A stretch of DNA of 64,000 bases from Streptomyces sp. YIM 130001 (GTDB lineage Bacteria; Actinomycetota; Actinomycetes; Streptomycetales; Streptomycetaceae): the NCBI RefSeq assembly GCF_003574445.1, contig NZ_KZ984563.1, positions 170,705-234,704 of the forward strand, in the 5' to 3' direction. The position numbers were made by a program, and so were the translations under genes. Positions 1 through 9,300 of the stretch are shown piece by piece (within the stretch, counting starts at the first letter, position 1; every line of letters begins with the position of its first letter). The notes under the pieces are model-generated. The model did no database searches, was not told the origin of the DNA, and saw only the letters and a list, made by a program, of their open reading frames with translations.

Positions 1-381
1 GCCCGCGAACCCGGCCACCACGAGCGCCTGCAGCGGGATCCACACGGCCCCGGCGGTGGACGGCGAGAGCCAGGCGACGAGCGCAATGAGGCTGAGTACG
101 GACCAGGCCAGGTTCACCTCGACGACCGCGCGCACGGGCAGGGCCGGCGGGTCGGTGCGCCGGGCGAGCAGACCGACGGCCGCCGCGTAGGCGATGAGTC
201 CGATGCCGAGCGCGAGCAGCAGCGCGCCGTCCACGCCGAGCAGGCGGCCGAGCGGACCGGACAGGGCGACATAGGCCAGCCCGTTGACGGACGTCACCGC
301 GGCGTCCGCGGCGAGGAAGCGGCGCAGGGCGATCCGCGGCTCGGCAGTACGGGCGATTCCGGTGAGTTGATACGTCGACAT
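1..381 (-). CDS. Small integral membrane protein (partial, 3' end outside window)
   Basis: The frame is open from an ATG at 381 to the window edge, giving 127 visible residues that begin MSTYQLTGIART. A GGAGGT ribosome site lies four bases before the ATG. Four hydrophobic stretches are visible, at roughly residues 23-43, 52-73, 89-105 and 109-127, with a basic cytoplasmic turn (ARRTDPP) between the second and third. That four-helix layout matches small actinobacterial integral membrane proteins of unknown function. No catalytic motif is seen. It is divergent from the ABC transporter at 694 and shares a 312-bp upstream region with it. The C-terminus is missing, so total length is unknown. Confidence 0.75.
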   Translation of the reverse strand, partial: MSTYQLTGIARTAEPRIALRRFLAADAAVTSVNGLAYVALSGPLGRLLGVDGALLLALGIGLIAYAAAVGLLARRTDPPALPVRAVVEVNLAWSVLSLIALVAWLSPSTAGAVWIPLQALVVAGFAG

Positions 382-693
382 GGTGACCTCCGCGATGAGT
401 CGGTGCACTGCACGGGCGAGGTGGGCCGGACACCGGGGCGGAGTGCGCCGCCCCGGGGCCCGGTGCGTACCACCGTGCCGGGTCCGTCACCACGGGTCGA
501 TTACGTCGGAGGTAAAGGGCGTGAGGGCGCAGGGCACCGCGAGGGCGCGGCGGTGGAGCTGGCTCCACCTCGGGGACGGGTATCTGCGCCCTCGTGATCG
601 ACTCCGCGGATTTCTAGCGTGAGGAGGAAGTCCCGGGTGCTCCGGGGCAGTTCCCGGGCACCTGGCCCGGGGGCGACACGAAGGGGCGTGAAG
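382..693. other. Divergent intergenic region with three dyads
   Basis: This 312-bp gap separates the membrane protein from the ABC transporter and contains no convincing gene. It holds GTGCA-C-TGCAC at 403-413, a strong hairpin at 433-456 (CCGGGGCGG / CCGCCCCGG, 9-bp stem, 6-nt loop) and an 18-bp dyad at 552-569. A possible -10 element TAGCGT lies at 615-620 for the rightward genes, without a clear -35. The hairpin sits in the leader of the leftward gene and could act as an attenuator or simply block read-through. Confidence 0.5.
552..569. promoter_or_regulatory. Candidate operator upstream of ABC transporter
   Basis: GGTGGAGC-TG-GCTCCACC is a perfect 8-bp inverted repeat with a 2-bp centre. 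It lies about 45 bp upstream of a possible -10 element at 615 and 125 bp before the ATPase start. Size and symmetry fit a dimeric repressor or response-regulator site. The adjacent two-component system is a natural candidate to bind it, but that is inference. Confidence 0.4.
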
Positions 694-1506
694 ATGTTCT
701 GGCGTCGCGATGCTGCTCGGACTGCCGGGGGAGGTGGCTCGGCGGGCACGGTCCTGGCCGAGCCGGCCCCGGCTCTGGCACTGGACGGGGTGAGCCGCGC
801 CTACCGCGGCGGGGTGACCGCGCTCGACGCGGTGAACCTGCGGGTGCCGGGCGGCCGGATGGTGGCCGTCCTCGGCCGCTCCGGTTCCGGCAAGTCGACA
901 CTGCTGCAGTGCGCCGCGGGACTCGACCGGCCGACGGCGGGGACGGTGCGGATCGGCGGTACGAAGCTGGCGGGCCTCGGCGAGGCGGCACTCACGCGGC
1001 TGCGCCGTGACCGGATCGGTTTCGTGTTCCAGTCCCTGAATCTGGTGCCGTCGCTGAGCGTCCTGGAGAACGCCTCGCTGCCCCTGCTGCTCGCGGGCGA
1101 CGCGGGAACGGCTCGCGGGTCGGACAGTCCGGACCACGAGCGCCGGGCGCGGGCAGCGCTCGCGGCGGTGGGTCTGGCGGACCGCGCGGACGACCGCCCT
1201 TCGCAGCTCTCCGGCGGTCAGCAACAGCGGGTGGCGGTCGCCAGAGCGCTCGTCACCGAGCCGGACGTGGTCTTCGCCGACGAGCCCACGGGCGCCCTCG
1301 ACCCCGTCACCGCAGCCGAGGTCCTGGCGCTGCTGCGCCGCGCGGCCGACGCGGGGCGCACGGTCGTGATGGTGACGCACGACCCGGTCGCTGCGGCCTG
1401 GGCGGACGAGGCGGTGTTCCTGCACGCGGGCCGGGTCGTGGCCCGCACCGACGACCCGGAGGCCGGCGAAGTACGCCGCCTGCTGCACGAGTGGAGCCGG
1501 CTGTGA
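694..1506 (+). CDS. ABC transporter ATP-binding protein (MacB/LolD type)
   Basis: This 270-residue nucleotide-binding subunit powers the FtsX-type permease encoded next. The Walker A motif GRSGSGKST is at residues 61-69, followed by the Q-loop (VFQSLNLVPSLSVLEN), the signature LSGGQQQRVAVARAL, Walker B VVFADEPTGALD and the H-loop histidine (VMVTHD). The extended Q-loop region and DEPTGALD are typical of the MacB/LolD/BceA branch. The ATG at 694 is chosen because AAGGGG lies 7 bp upstream; a longer reading from 619 would add an arginine-rich tail that looks non-coding. The stop overlaps the next start (GTGA), so translation is coupled. With the convergent sensor pair downstream it resembles modules that respond to cell-envelope stress or peptides; the substrate is unknown. 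Confidence 0.92.
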   Translation: MFWRRDAARTAGGGGSAGTVLAEPAPALALDGVSRAYRGGVTALDAVNLRVPGGRMVAVLGRSGSGKSTLLQCAAGLDRPTAGTVRIGGTKLAGLGEAALTRLRRDRIGFVFQSLNLVPSLSVLENASLPLLLAGDAGTARGSDSPDHERRARAALAAVGLADRADDRPSQLSGGQQQRVAVARALVTEPDVVFADEPTGALDPVTAAEVLALLRRAADAGRTVVMVTHDPVAAAWADEAVFLHAGRVVARTDDPEAGEVRRLLHEWSRL

Positions 1507-4073
1507 GCGCCGCGCCCGGTGTGGCGCTGATCGCCGCACGGTCGCTGCGGACGCACCGCAAGGCATGGGCCGCGGTGGTCGCGGCCCTCGCCCTGGCCTC
1601 GCTGCTGCTCGGCACCTTCGCCCTGGTGGTCGGCGCCACGGCGCTCGGCCATGCGCGCGTGGAACGGTATGCGGGCGCCGATGCGGTGGTGGCGGCCGAC
1701 CAGACGACGCGCTACCGGGCGAAGCCCTGGGGCAGCGACCCGCAGACGGCCGAGTCCGCACTCACGGAGCGGATCGGGGTGCCGTGGCGCGTGGTCGGCG
1801 TACTCGAAGCGGTGGACGGCGTACGGGCGGCGGTGCCCGACAGCACGTTCCCGGTGACGGCCGAGCGCGGTGAGCGGACGGCGCTCACGGGCAGCTCCTG
1901 GGACGCGGCCGGCCTCGCACCGTACGCACTGGACGCGGGCCGGGAGCCGCGTACGGCGGGTGAGGTGGTGATGCCGGACGGACGAGAGGCGTCTGCGGGC
2001 GACCGGGTGAGGCTGCGCACGGGCGGGGTGGCGCGTACGTACACCGTGGTGGGTGTCGCCGGGAGCACGGACGCGGTGCACTTCACGGCGGACACCGCAC
2101 GGCGGCTCTCCGGGCATCCGGGGACGGCGGACGCCATCGGTCTGGTCGCCGAACCGGGTGTCGGAGCGGGCGAGTTGCACTCCCGGGTGCGGGAGGCACT
2201 CGACGCCGCGAAGGCACGTGACGCGCGGGCGCAGGTGCGGGCGGCCGACGACGTCACCGCGCTGCGGGTGTTCACCGGCGACGGGCGGGGTTCCGCGGAG
2301 CAGTTGGCGGCGGCCCCGGCGCGGTCCGCGCTCCTGGAGATGTGCGGGGCGATCGCGGGAACGCTGGTGCTCATCGCCGTCCTGATCGTCGCGTCCCTGG
2401 TCGCACAGGCGCTACGCCAGCGGTCCGGCGAGCTGGCGCTGCTGCGGGCCGTAGGCGCCTCCCCGCGTCAGCTCAGGGCCGCCGTCGGCCGGGAGGTGGT
2501 GCGGGTTGCGTTGTGGCCGGCGTTGCTCGGCGCGGCATGCTCGGTACCGGCCTGCTTCGGCCTGCTGGCGTTGCTGCGCTCCGGCGGCGCGCTGCCGTCA
2601 GGCTTCGAACCGGCCACACCTGCCTGGTTGTTCACCGCGGTTCTGGTCACGGCGGGCCTGACGGTGGGCATCGCACGGCTGACCGCGTTCCTCGGCTGCG
2701 GGCCGGTCGCACGGGCACGGCCCGCCGAGGCACTGGGGCAGACCGCGGCCGAGCCTCGTCAAGAGCGGCCGGCCCGGCGCATCACGGGTCTGGCCCTGCT
2801 CGCACTCGGCATCAGCGCGGCCGGTACCGCGACGCTGCAGAGCGGCACGGTGGCGGCCGCGGCCGCCAGTACGGCGGCACTGACCATGGTCATCGGCAGT
2901 GCGGTGCTCGGTCCGTGGATCGCCCGCGGGGCGACCCGGGTGGCGGCGGTGCCGCTGCGGCGCTTCGGCGGGCCCACGGGCCGGCTCGCGGCGGCCGAGT
3001 GCGCCGCCGGCGCCCGCCGTCTCGGCGCGGCGATCACCCCCGTCATTCTGGTCACCGCCTTCGTGCTGGTACAGCTCGCGTCGGGCGCCACGATGACGCG
3101 GGCCGGCGATGAGCAGGCGGAGGCGGCGATGCGTGCCGACCTGGCGCTGACGGCGACGGGCGACGGACTGCCGTCCGCCACCCTGGAGCGGATCCGCGGA
3201 ACACCCGGCGTGGCCGCCGTGAACGACGTGCTGCGCAGCACCGTGGTCCTGGCGGACCGCGAGACGGGCTCGCCGCGACTCGAGCGTCTGCCGGTCATCG
3301 GAATCACACCTGACGCCCTACCTCGCACTCTCGATCCGGGCACCGACGAAGGGTCGCTGTCGCAGCTCGGTGCCGGAACGGTGTCGGTGGGCCGGGACCG
3401 CGCCCGGTCCATGGATCTCCACCCGGGCGACCGGGTCCGGATCCGCTTCGGTGACGGCACCGAGCGCTCGCCGCGCATCGTCGCCGTACACGAACGCTCC
3501 CTGGCCCTCGGCGACTTCATCCTTCCCCGCGACGATCTCGCCTCGCACATGAGCCAACCGCGCAGCACGGAGGCGCTGATCGCGGCAGCCCCCGGCACCG
3601 ATCCGGCAGCTCTGCGCCACCACCTCGCCGAAGTAGCAGAGTCGGCCGGTTCGAGCGGGGTGACGGTACGTCAACACCCCGCCCCCGTGCGGCTCGTGGT
3701 CGAGGACCAGCGCGCCGGGGAGATCCTCGTCGGCGTCGCGGTGACGGCGATCGGCACGTTCACCGTGATCGCGGTACTGAGCACCCTGACGTTGATCGGG
3801 ATCGGGCGGCGGCCCGCCCTGCGACTGCTGCGGCTGGTCGGCGCGGGGCGCACCCAGCTGCGCGGGATGCTGCGTGCCGAGGCCGCGCTGATCGCCGCCA
3901 CCGGACTCGTGGTGGGCGCGGGAGTGGCGGCCGTACCGCTGCTCGCATTCAGCTTCGCAACGGCTCGTACGGTCCCGTATCTTCCCCCGCTCCAGGGGCT
4001 GTTGATCGTGGCGGTGGTCGCGGTGACGACGCTGGCGGGGACCCTGGCACCGGCCCGCAGGGCGGTGCGCTGA
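1503..4073 (+). CDS. FtsX-family ABC transporter permease
   Basis: An 856-residue membrane protein with two FtsX cores. The first membrane span is at about residues 22-47, followed by a large extracytoplasmic domain. Three helices begin near residue 278 (TLVLIAVLIVASLVA, then the conserved RSGELALLRAVGASPRQLR coupling segment), followed by a middle helix block, a second extracytoplasmic domain, and a final three-helix block from about residue 745 (RPALRLLRLVGAGRTQLRGM). This duplicated layout is standard for actinobacterial MacB-like permeases of 800-860 residues. The start is taken as GTG 1503, overlapping the ATPase stop by four bases; an in-frame GTG at 1491 is less likely. It forms an exporter or substrate-release machine with the upstream ATPase. 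The closest relative in the window is the partial permease at 61730-64000. Confidence 0.9.
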   Translation: MSAAPGVALIAARSLRTHRKAWAAVVAALALASLLLGTFALVVGATALGHARVERYAGADAVVAADQTTRYRAKPWGSDPQTAESALTERIGVPWRVVGVLEAVDGVRAAVPDSTFPVTAERGERTALTGSSWDAAGLAPYALDAGREPRTAGEVVMPDGREASAGDRVRLRTGGVARTYTVVGVAGSTDAVHFTADTARRLSGHPGTADAIGLVAEPGVGAGELHSRVREALDAAKARDARAQVRAADDVTALRVFTGDGRGSAEQLAAAPARSALLEMCGAIAGTLVLIAVLIVASLVAQALRQRSGELALLRAVGASPRQLRAAVGREVVRVALWPALLGAACSVPACFGLLALLRSGGALPSGFEPATPAWLFTAVLVTAGLTVGIARLTAFLGCGPVARARPAEALGQTAAEPRQERPARRITGLALLALGISAAGTATLQSGTVAAAAASTAALTMVIGSAVLGPWIARGATRVAAVPLRRFGGPTGRLAAAECAAGARRLGAAITPVILVTAFVLVQLASGATMTRAGDEQAEAAMRADLALTATGDGLPSATLERIRGTPGVAAVNDVLRSTVVLADRETGSPRLERLPVIGITPDALPRTLDPGTDEGSLSQLGAGTVSVGRDRARSMDLHPGDRVRIRFGDGTERSPRIVAVHERSLALGDFILPRDDLASHMSQPRSTEALIAAAPGTDPAALRHHLAEVAESAGSSGVTVRQHPAPVRLVVEDQRAGEILVGVAVTAIGTFTVIAVLSTLTLIGIGRRPALRLLRLVGAGRTQLRGMLRAEAALIAATGLVVGAGVAAVPLLAFSFATARTVPYLPPLQGLLIVAVVAVTTLAGTLAPARRAVR

Positions 4074-4086
4074 CCGACCGGCACGC

Positions 4087-4130
4087 TGAGGCCGGGCCCC
4101 GGGCTATGCGTCGACCGGGGCCCGGCCTCA
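4087..4130. terminator. Bidirectional hairpin terminator between convergent operons
   Basis: A perfect 16-bp inverted repeat (TGAGGCCGGGCCCCGG and its complement, 4087-4102 and 4115-4130) with a 12-nt loop lies between the permease stop and the response-regulator stop. The right arm contains the regulator's own stop codon. There is no T-tract, as is usual in Streptomyces. Confidence 0.85.
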
Positions 4131-4772
4131 GGCGTTGAGATACGCGAGTACCGCCCGCACCCTGCGGTGGCCGCTGTCACTGGGCGGCAGTTCGAGCTTG
4201 GTGAAGACGTTGCCGATGTGCTTGTGCACCGAACGCTCTGTCACCACAAGGGACTTGGCGATGGTCGCATTGTCGTGCCCCTCGGCCATCAGCTGCAGCA
4301 CCTCGCGCTCGCGAGGAGTGAGCGTGCCGAGCGGGTCGTCGCGCCGCCGGCGCGACATCAGCTCGGTGACCACCTCGGGATCGAGCGCCGTGCCCCCGTC
4401 GGCCACCCGTCCGAGCGCGTCGAGGAACTCGTCGACCCGCCCCACCCGGTCCTTGAGTAGATAGCCGACACCGCGCGCACCGCCACCGAGGAGTTCGGCG
4501 GCGTAGGTCTCCTCGACGTACTGGGAGAGCACGAGGACCGGCAGTCCCGGCAGTTGCTCGCGGGCGTCGAGCGCGGCCCTGAGTCCCTCGTCGCGGAACC
4601 CGGGCGGCATCCGTACGTCCAGGACCGCCGCGTCCGGCCGCTGCTCGATGAGGAGCGGCAGGATCTCGGGCCCGGTCGCGGCCACGCCCGCCACCTCGTG
4701 GCCGGAGGAACGCAGCAGCAGGACCAGGCCCTCTCTCAGCAGGGCATTGTCCTCGGCGATCACCACGCGCAC
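4128..4772 (-). CDS. NarL/FixJ-family response regulator
   Basis: A 214-residue two-component regulator. The receiver domain covers residues 1-120, with the acidic pair E7/D8, phospho-acceptor D52 (AVLDVRMPP) and conserved lysine in YLLKDR near residue 104. A LuxR-type helix-turn-helix follows at about 145-205 (LTPREREVLQLMAEGHDNATIAKSLVVTERSVHKHI). The start is GTG at 4772, inside the last codons of the histidine kinase, so kinase and regulator overlap by 13 bp and are co-translated. The convergent ABC transporter lies directly downstream. Such pairs often control the adjacent exporter; the dyad at 552-569 is a candidate target. The C-terminal stretch PPSDSGHRRVRAVLAYLNA is usual for the family. 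Confidence 0.93.
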   Translation of the reverse strand: MRVVIAEDNALLREGLVLLLRSSGHEVAGVAATGPEILPLLIEQRPDAAVLDVRMPPGFRDEGLRAALDAREQLPGLPVLVLSQYVEETYAAELLGGGARGVGYLLKDRVGRVDEFLDALGRVADGGTALDPEVVTELMSRRRRDDPLGTLTPREREVLQLMAEGHDNATIAKSLVVTERSVHKHIGNVFTKLELPPSDSGHRRVRAVLAYLNA

Positions 4773-5947
4773 GGCAACTCCACTTCGATCTCGGTAGGGC
4801 CACCGACGGGACTTGTCACCCGCACGGTTCCGTCCAGGGCGGCGACCCGCCGCCGGATGCCGAACAAGCCGGTGCCCAGGGGTTGTTCGGGGTCGGCAGG
4901 GGATCCGGTGAGGGCCGTCTCGGCGCCGCCGCAGCCCTCGTCTCGTACGAGCACCTTCAGCAGACGCGGGGTCCGGTCGAGAGTGACCGAGGCCCGTTCG
5001 GCGCCGCTGTGCTTGGCCGCGTTGGTGAGCGCCTCCGCCACGGCGAAGTACGCGGCGGCCTCCACGGCGGCCGGTGCGCGCGGTCCTTCGGCGGCATCGA
5101 CGGCGGTGACCTCCACGTCCAGACCGCTGCTCGCGGCGAGGGCCCGTACGGCGCCGTCGAGACCTCGGTCGGTGAGCACCGGCGGATGGATGCCGCGGAC
5201 CACGTGCCGCAGCTCGGCGAGGGCTTCCTCGGCCTGGTCCTGTGCCTCGTCGAGCAGGGCGCGCGCGGTGACCGGGTTCTGGTCGTAGGCCCGCTTGGCC
5301 AGTCCGATCCGCATGGACAGGGAAACGAGCCGGGCCTGCGCACCGTCGTGCAGATCGCGTTCGATGCGGCGCAGCTCGGCTCCGTGGGCGGCGACCGCGC
5401 CCGCCCTGGTCTCGGCGAGCTCCTCGACCCGGCGGGCGAGACCCGCACTGTCCGTAGGAGTCAGCAGCGCCCGCGACCAGCCGCACTCGAGGTCGGCGAG
5501 CACGCTCAGTACGGGCAGTACGACCGGTCGCCGCCGGCACACCCCGCACCAGATGCCGTCGATCAGCAGCCCCGGCACCCAGACGATCAGTGCGATGTAG
5601 AACAGGACGAGTCCGTAAAGGAGTTGGGCCACCACCCAGCGCAAGTCGCGGTAAGTGCTGGGGTCGGTGGTGGCGTTCCGCAGTCGTTCGACGAGCGGTC
5701 CCGTCAGCGGCGGGTACGAGTCGTGGACCGGAGCTCCCGTCCACGCGGCCACCCGGCGCCGTTCGAAGCCGGCGAAGCGCCGCACCGTCATCACGGTCTC
5801 CGGCAGCATCCCCGCACCGACCACCAGGGCGGTCGCGGCCAGCCCCACGAGGATCAGCCCGAGCAGGACGTAGCACGCGCAGCTGAGTCCGAACCCGATG
5901 GCGAGATGCCGCGTCGCGCGCCCCGCCCTGCGTACCACCTCGTCCAT
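4760..5947 (-). CDS. Sensor histidine kinase (HisKA_3/HATPase, with N-terminal sensor domain)
   Basis: A 395-residue membrane kinase. Hydrophobic segments near residues 16-45 and 107-130 frame a short extracytoplasmic part, as in actinobacterial kinases with a small membrane Sensor domain. The dimerisation motif RRIERDLHDGAQARLVSL carries the phospho-acceptor histidine near residue 200. The ATPase part follows, with the N-box (AEALTNAAKHSGA), G1-type DEGCGG and LGTGLFGIRRRVAALDG. It phosphorylates the overlapping NarL-type regulator. No Shine-Dalgarno is visible; TACGCT on the coding strand ends 7 nt before the ATG, which suggests a leaderless transcript. The signal sensed is unknown. Confidence 0.92.
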   Translation of the reverse strand: MDEVVRRAGRATRHLAIGFGLSCACYVLLGLILVGLAATALVVGAGMLPETVMTVRRFAGFERRRVAAWTGAPVHDSYPPLTGPLVERLRNATTDPSTYRDLRWVVAQLLYGLVLFYIALIVWVPGLLIDGIWCGVCRRRPVVLPVLSVLADLECGWSRALLTPTDSAGLARRVEELAETRAGAVAAHGAELRRIERDLHDGAQARLVSLSMRIGLAKRAYDQNPVTARALLDEAQDQAEEALAELRHVVRGIHPPVLTDRGLDGAVRALAASSGLDVEVTAVDAAEGPRAPAAVEAAAYFAVAEALTNAAKHSGAERASVTLDRTPRLLKVLVRDEGCGGAETALTGSPADPEQPLGTGLFGIRRRVAALDGTVRVTSPVGGPTEIEVELPCAW

Positions 5948-6100
5948 GCCGATCAGCGTATGCGACCTGACCTGGGCAGCGGGGTGGAGCCTGCTACACC
6001 TTCGGTCGACGAGTGGGCGCCCTGCCGATGACGGAACCGGGCAGTGAGGATGGAGGCATCAGGACGCACCGCGTCGCCGCTCGCATCAAGGGAGTTCGCC

Positions 6101-6274
6101 ATGAAGGCCCTGCTCTGGTTCGTGCTCGTCTGCTCGCTGGCATTCAACGTGTCCACCAGCTTCATGTGGTCCGGGGGGACGCAGGTGGCGTTCAGCGTGG
6201 TCTCGGGAGTGGTGTTCCTGGGTTCGGCGTTCTCGCTGTGGCTGCTGCGCGACAAGGAGCCCCGGAGCATCTGA
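6101..6274 (+). CDS. 57-residue two-helix membrane protein
   Basis: A very short gene, not in the usual annotated size range, starting at ATG 6101 with AAGGGAG 6-12 bases upstream. The product MKALLWFVLVCSLAFNVSTS... has two hydrophobic segments (about residues 3-20 and 27-50) and a charged C-terminal tail RDKEPRSI. This matches small unnamed Streptomyces membrane proteins. A longer reading from 6044 lacks a ribosome site. It lies between the divergent histidine kinase and narG and is followed by a hairpin, so it is probably its own transcription unit. Function is unknown. Confidence 0.7.
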   Translation: MKALLWFVLVCSLAFNVSTSFMWSGGTQVAFSVVSGVVFLGSAFSLWLLRDKEPRSI

Positions 6275-6290
6275 GGCATCGGGGCGTCAC

Positions 6291-6325
6291 CCGTGGGCCC
6301 GGGGCAACCCGTACGGCCCCCACGG
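6291..6325 (+). terminator. Hairpin after small membrane gene
   Basis: CCGTGGGCC (6291-6299) pairs with GGCC..CCACGG (6315-6325) apart from a 2-base bulge, with a 15-nt loop. It starts 17 bp after the stop at 6274 and precedes the narG promoter region, so it probably separates the two units. Confidence 0.5.
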
Positions 6326-6354
6326 ACATGTGGCTCCCTCCCGGCGCACCTACC

Positions 6355-6374
6355 TTCGGGACATAGTGCCCGCG
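6355..6374. promoter_or_regulatory. DosR/DevR-like (OsdR-type) dyad upstream of narG
   Basis: TTCGGGACATAGTGCCCGCG matches 14 of 20 positions of the mycobacterial DosR/DevR consensus TTSGGGACTWWAGTCCCSAA and keeps both half-site cores (GGGAC, and GCCC in place of GTCCC). It ends 23 bp before the narG GTG. Streptomyces has a related hypoxia/development regulator, OsdR, with a similar box, so oxygen-linked control of nar is plausible. Family-level knowledge supports the idea; binding is inference. Confidence 0.5.
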
Positions 6375-6397
6375 CGCCGACTCGAGGGAGCCGTCCG

Positions 6398-9300
6398 GTG
6401 ACCGACCATGTGACCGAACCCGGGGCGGCGCTGCTACGCGCCGGCAAGTACTTCCGCCGGGGTACCGCCGCACCGGACATGCACAGCGTGCAGATCGAGG
6501 GCGGCCGGGCGGCGGACGCGTTCTACCGGGACCGGTGGAGTCACGACAAGGTCGTGAACTCCACGCACGGGGTGAACTGCACGGGCTCCTGTCGCTGGAA
6601 GGTGTACGTCAAGGACGGCATCATCACCTGGGAGACCCAGCAGACGGACTACCCGTCGGTGGGCCCCGACCGCCCCGAGTACGAGCCGCGCGGCTGCCCG
6701 CGCGGCGCCGCCTTCTCCTGGTACACGTACTCGCCGACCCGGGTGCGCTACCCCTACATCAGGGGCGTACTGCTCGAGATGTACCGGGAGGCGCGGCAGC
6801 GGCTCGGTGACCCGGTGCTGGCCTGGGCCGACATCCAGGGCGACCCGGAGCGCCGGCGCCGCTACCAGCAGGCCCGCGGCAAGGGCGGTCTGGTGCGCGC
6901 GACCTGGGACGAGTCCCTGGAGATCGTCGCCGCGGCGCATGTGCACACGATCGACAAGTACGGGCCCGACCGGGTCGCCGGCTTCTCCCCCATCCCCGCG
7001 ATGTCGATGGTCTCGCACGCGGCGGGCGCACGGTTCATGAGTCTGATCGGTGCGCCGATGCTGTCGTTCTACGACTGGTACGCGGACCTGCCGGTCGCCT
7101 CGCCGCAGGTGTTCGGCGACCAGACCGATGTGCCGGAGTCCGGAGACTGGTGGGACGCCGCGTATCTGATGATGTGGGGCTCCAATGTCCCGGTCACCCG
7201 GACCCCGGACGCGCACTGGATGGCGGAGGCCCGCTACCGCGGCCAGAAGGTCGTGGTGGTCGCCCCCGACTACGCGGACAACGCCAAGTTCGCCGACGAG
7301 TGGCTGCATCCGCATCCCGGCACGGACGGCGCGCTCGCCATCGCGATGGGGCATGTGATCCTGCGCGAGTTCTTCGTGGAGAAGCAGTCCGCGTTCTTCT
7401 CGGACTACGTACGCAGATTCACCGACCTGCCGTTCCTGGTGACCCTGACCCGTCGGGACGGGGCGTGGGTGCCGCACAAGTTCCTGCGGGCGAGCGACGT
7501 CGGGGACGACTCCGAGGGCGCCGACTGGAAGACCGTGGTGCTCGACGACGTTACCGGCGAGCCGGTGGTGCCGAGCGGCTCTCTCGGCTTTCGCTGGACG
7601 GACTCGGGCAAGGGCAAGTGGAACCTGGACCTGGGCGACATCGAGCCGCGCCTCTCGCTGCAGGACAGCGAGGTGGCGGCCGGCGTGGAGGTGCTGCTCC
7701 CCCGGTTCGACACCGAGGGCGGCGAGCATGGGCAGGGCCGCGGCGAGGTACTGCGGCGCGGGGTGCCCGCCACCCGGCTCGGCGGCCAGGACGGACCGCT
7801 CGTCACCACCGTGTTCGACCTGCTGCTCGCGCAGTACGGGGTCGGGCGCGACGGTCTGCCCGGCGACTGGCCTTCCTCGTACGAGGACGTGGACGCTCCC
7901 GGTACGCCGGGCTGGCAGGAAGCGCTGACCTCGGTGCCGGCCGCGGCCGCGGTCCGGATCGCCCGGGAGTTCGCGGACACCGCGGAGCGGTCCGAGGGCC
8001 GCTGCATGATCCTGATGGGCGCCGGCACCAACCACTGGTTCCACTCGGAGACCATCTACCGCGCCTTCCTCGCCCTGCTCCAGCTCACCGGCTGCCAGGG
8101 CCGCAACGGCGGCGGCTGGGCGCACTACGTGGGCCAGGAGAAGTGCCGGCCGTCCACCGGCTGGGCCACCCTCGCGGGCGCGGGCGACTGGAGCCGGCCG
8201 CCACGGCAGATGATCGGCGCGGCGTATTGGTTCCTCAACACCGACCAGTGGCGCTACGACAAGTTCGGCGCCGACGTGCTGGCCTCGCCGCTCGGCGAGG
8301 GCCGCTTCGACGGCATGACCGGCGCGGACTGCCTCGCGCAGTCGGCGCGGATGGGCTGGATGCCCTCGTACCCGACGTTCGACCGCAATCCGCTCGATCT
8401 CGCCGAGAGTGCGGATCCGGTGGCGGACGCGGTGGAGCAACTCAAGGCGGGCAGCCTGAAGTTCGCGTGCGAGGATCCGGACGCGCCGGAGAACTGGCCG
8501 CGGGTGCTGACCCTGTGGCGGGCCAATCTGCTCGGTTCGTCGGCGAAGGGCGCCGAGTACTTCAGCCGCCATCTGCTCGGCACCCACTCCTCGTTGAACG
8601 CCCAGGAGGCGTCCGAGGACGAGCGGCCGCGCGATGTGAAGTGGCACGAGGAGGCGCCCGAGGGAAAGCTCGACCTGCTCCTGTCGCTCGACTTCCGGCA
8701 GACCTCCTCCACGCTCCTCTCGGACGTGGTGCTGCCGGCGGCCACCTGGTACGAGAAGCACGACCTGTCGTCGACCGACATGCACCCCTACGTGCACTCG
8801 TTCACGCCTGCCGTGGACCCGCCGTGGCAGGCGCGGACCGACTTCGACACCTTCCACGGCCTGGCCCAGCGATTCAGTGAACTCGCCGCCGGGCACCTGG
8901 ACGTCCGCAAGGACCTGGTGGCCACGGCCCTGCAGCACGACACCCCGGGTGAGACGGCGCAGCCGGGCGGGGTGTGCCTGGACTGGAAGCGCGGCGACTG
9001 CGAACCGGTGCCGGGCCGCACGATGCCCAATCTGACGGTGGTGGAGCGCGACTACACGGCGATCGGCGCCAAGTTCGCGGCACTGGGCCCGCTCGCCGAC
9101 AAGCTCGGCCTCCCGGTGAAGGGCATCTCGTTCCGCCCGGACGAGGAGGTCGCGGACCTGGCCCGGCGCAACGGCACCGCGCGCGGCGGTCCCGCCGACG
9201 GGCGGCCGCTCCTGGACACGGCCGTGAAGGCGGCCAATACGATCCTGGCGCTGTCCGGCACCACGAACGGGCGGCTCGCCACGCAGGGCTTCCACACTCT

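Noticed and set aside
487..1761. Long antisense frames opposite the ABC transporter and narG (for example 6434-9331)
   Set aside because: They lie opposite genes with clear domains, are arginine/histidine-rich and lack ribosome sites, as expected of high-G+C shadow frames.
4128..5876. Apparent 582-residue frame spanning regulator and kinase
   Set aside because: Only the C-terminal 214 residues (the response regulator) are protein-like; the rest is a shadow of the histidine kinase frame.
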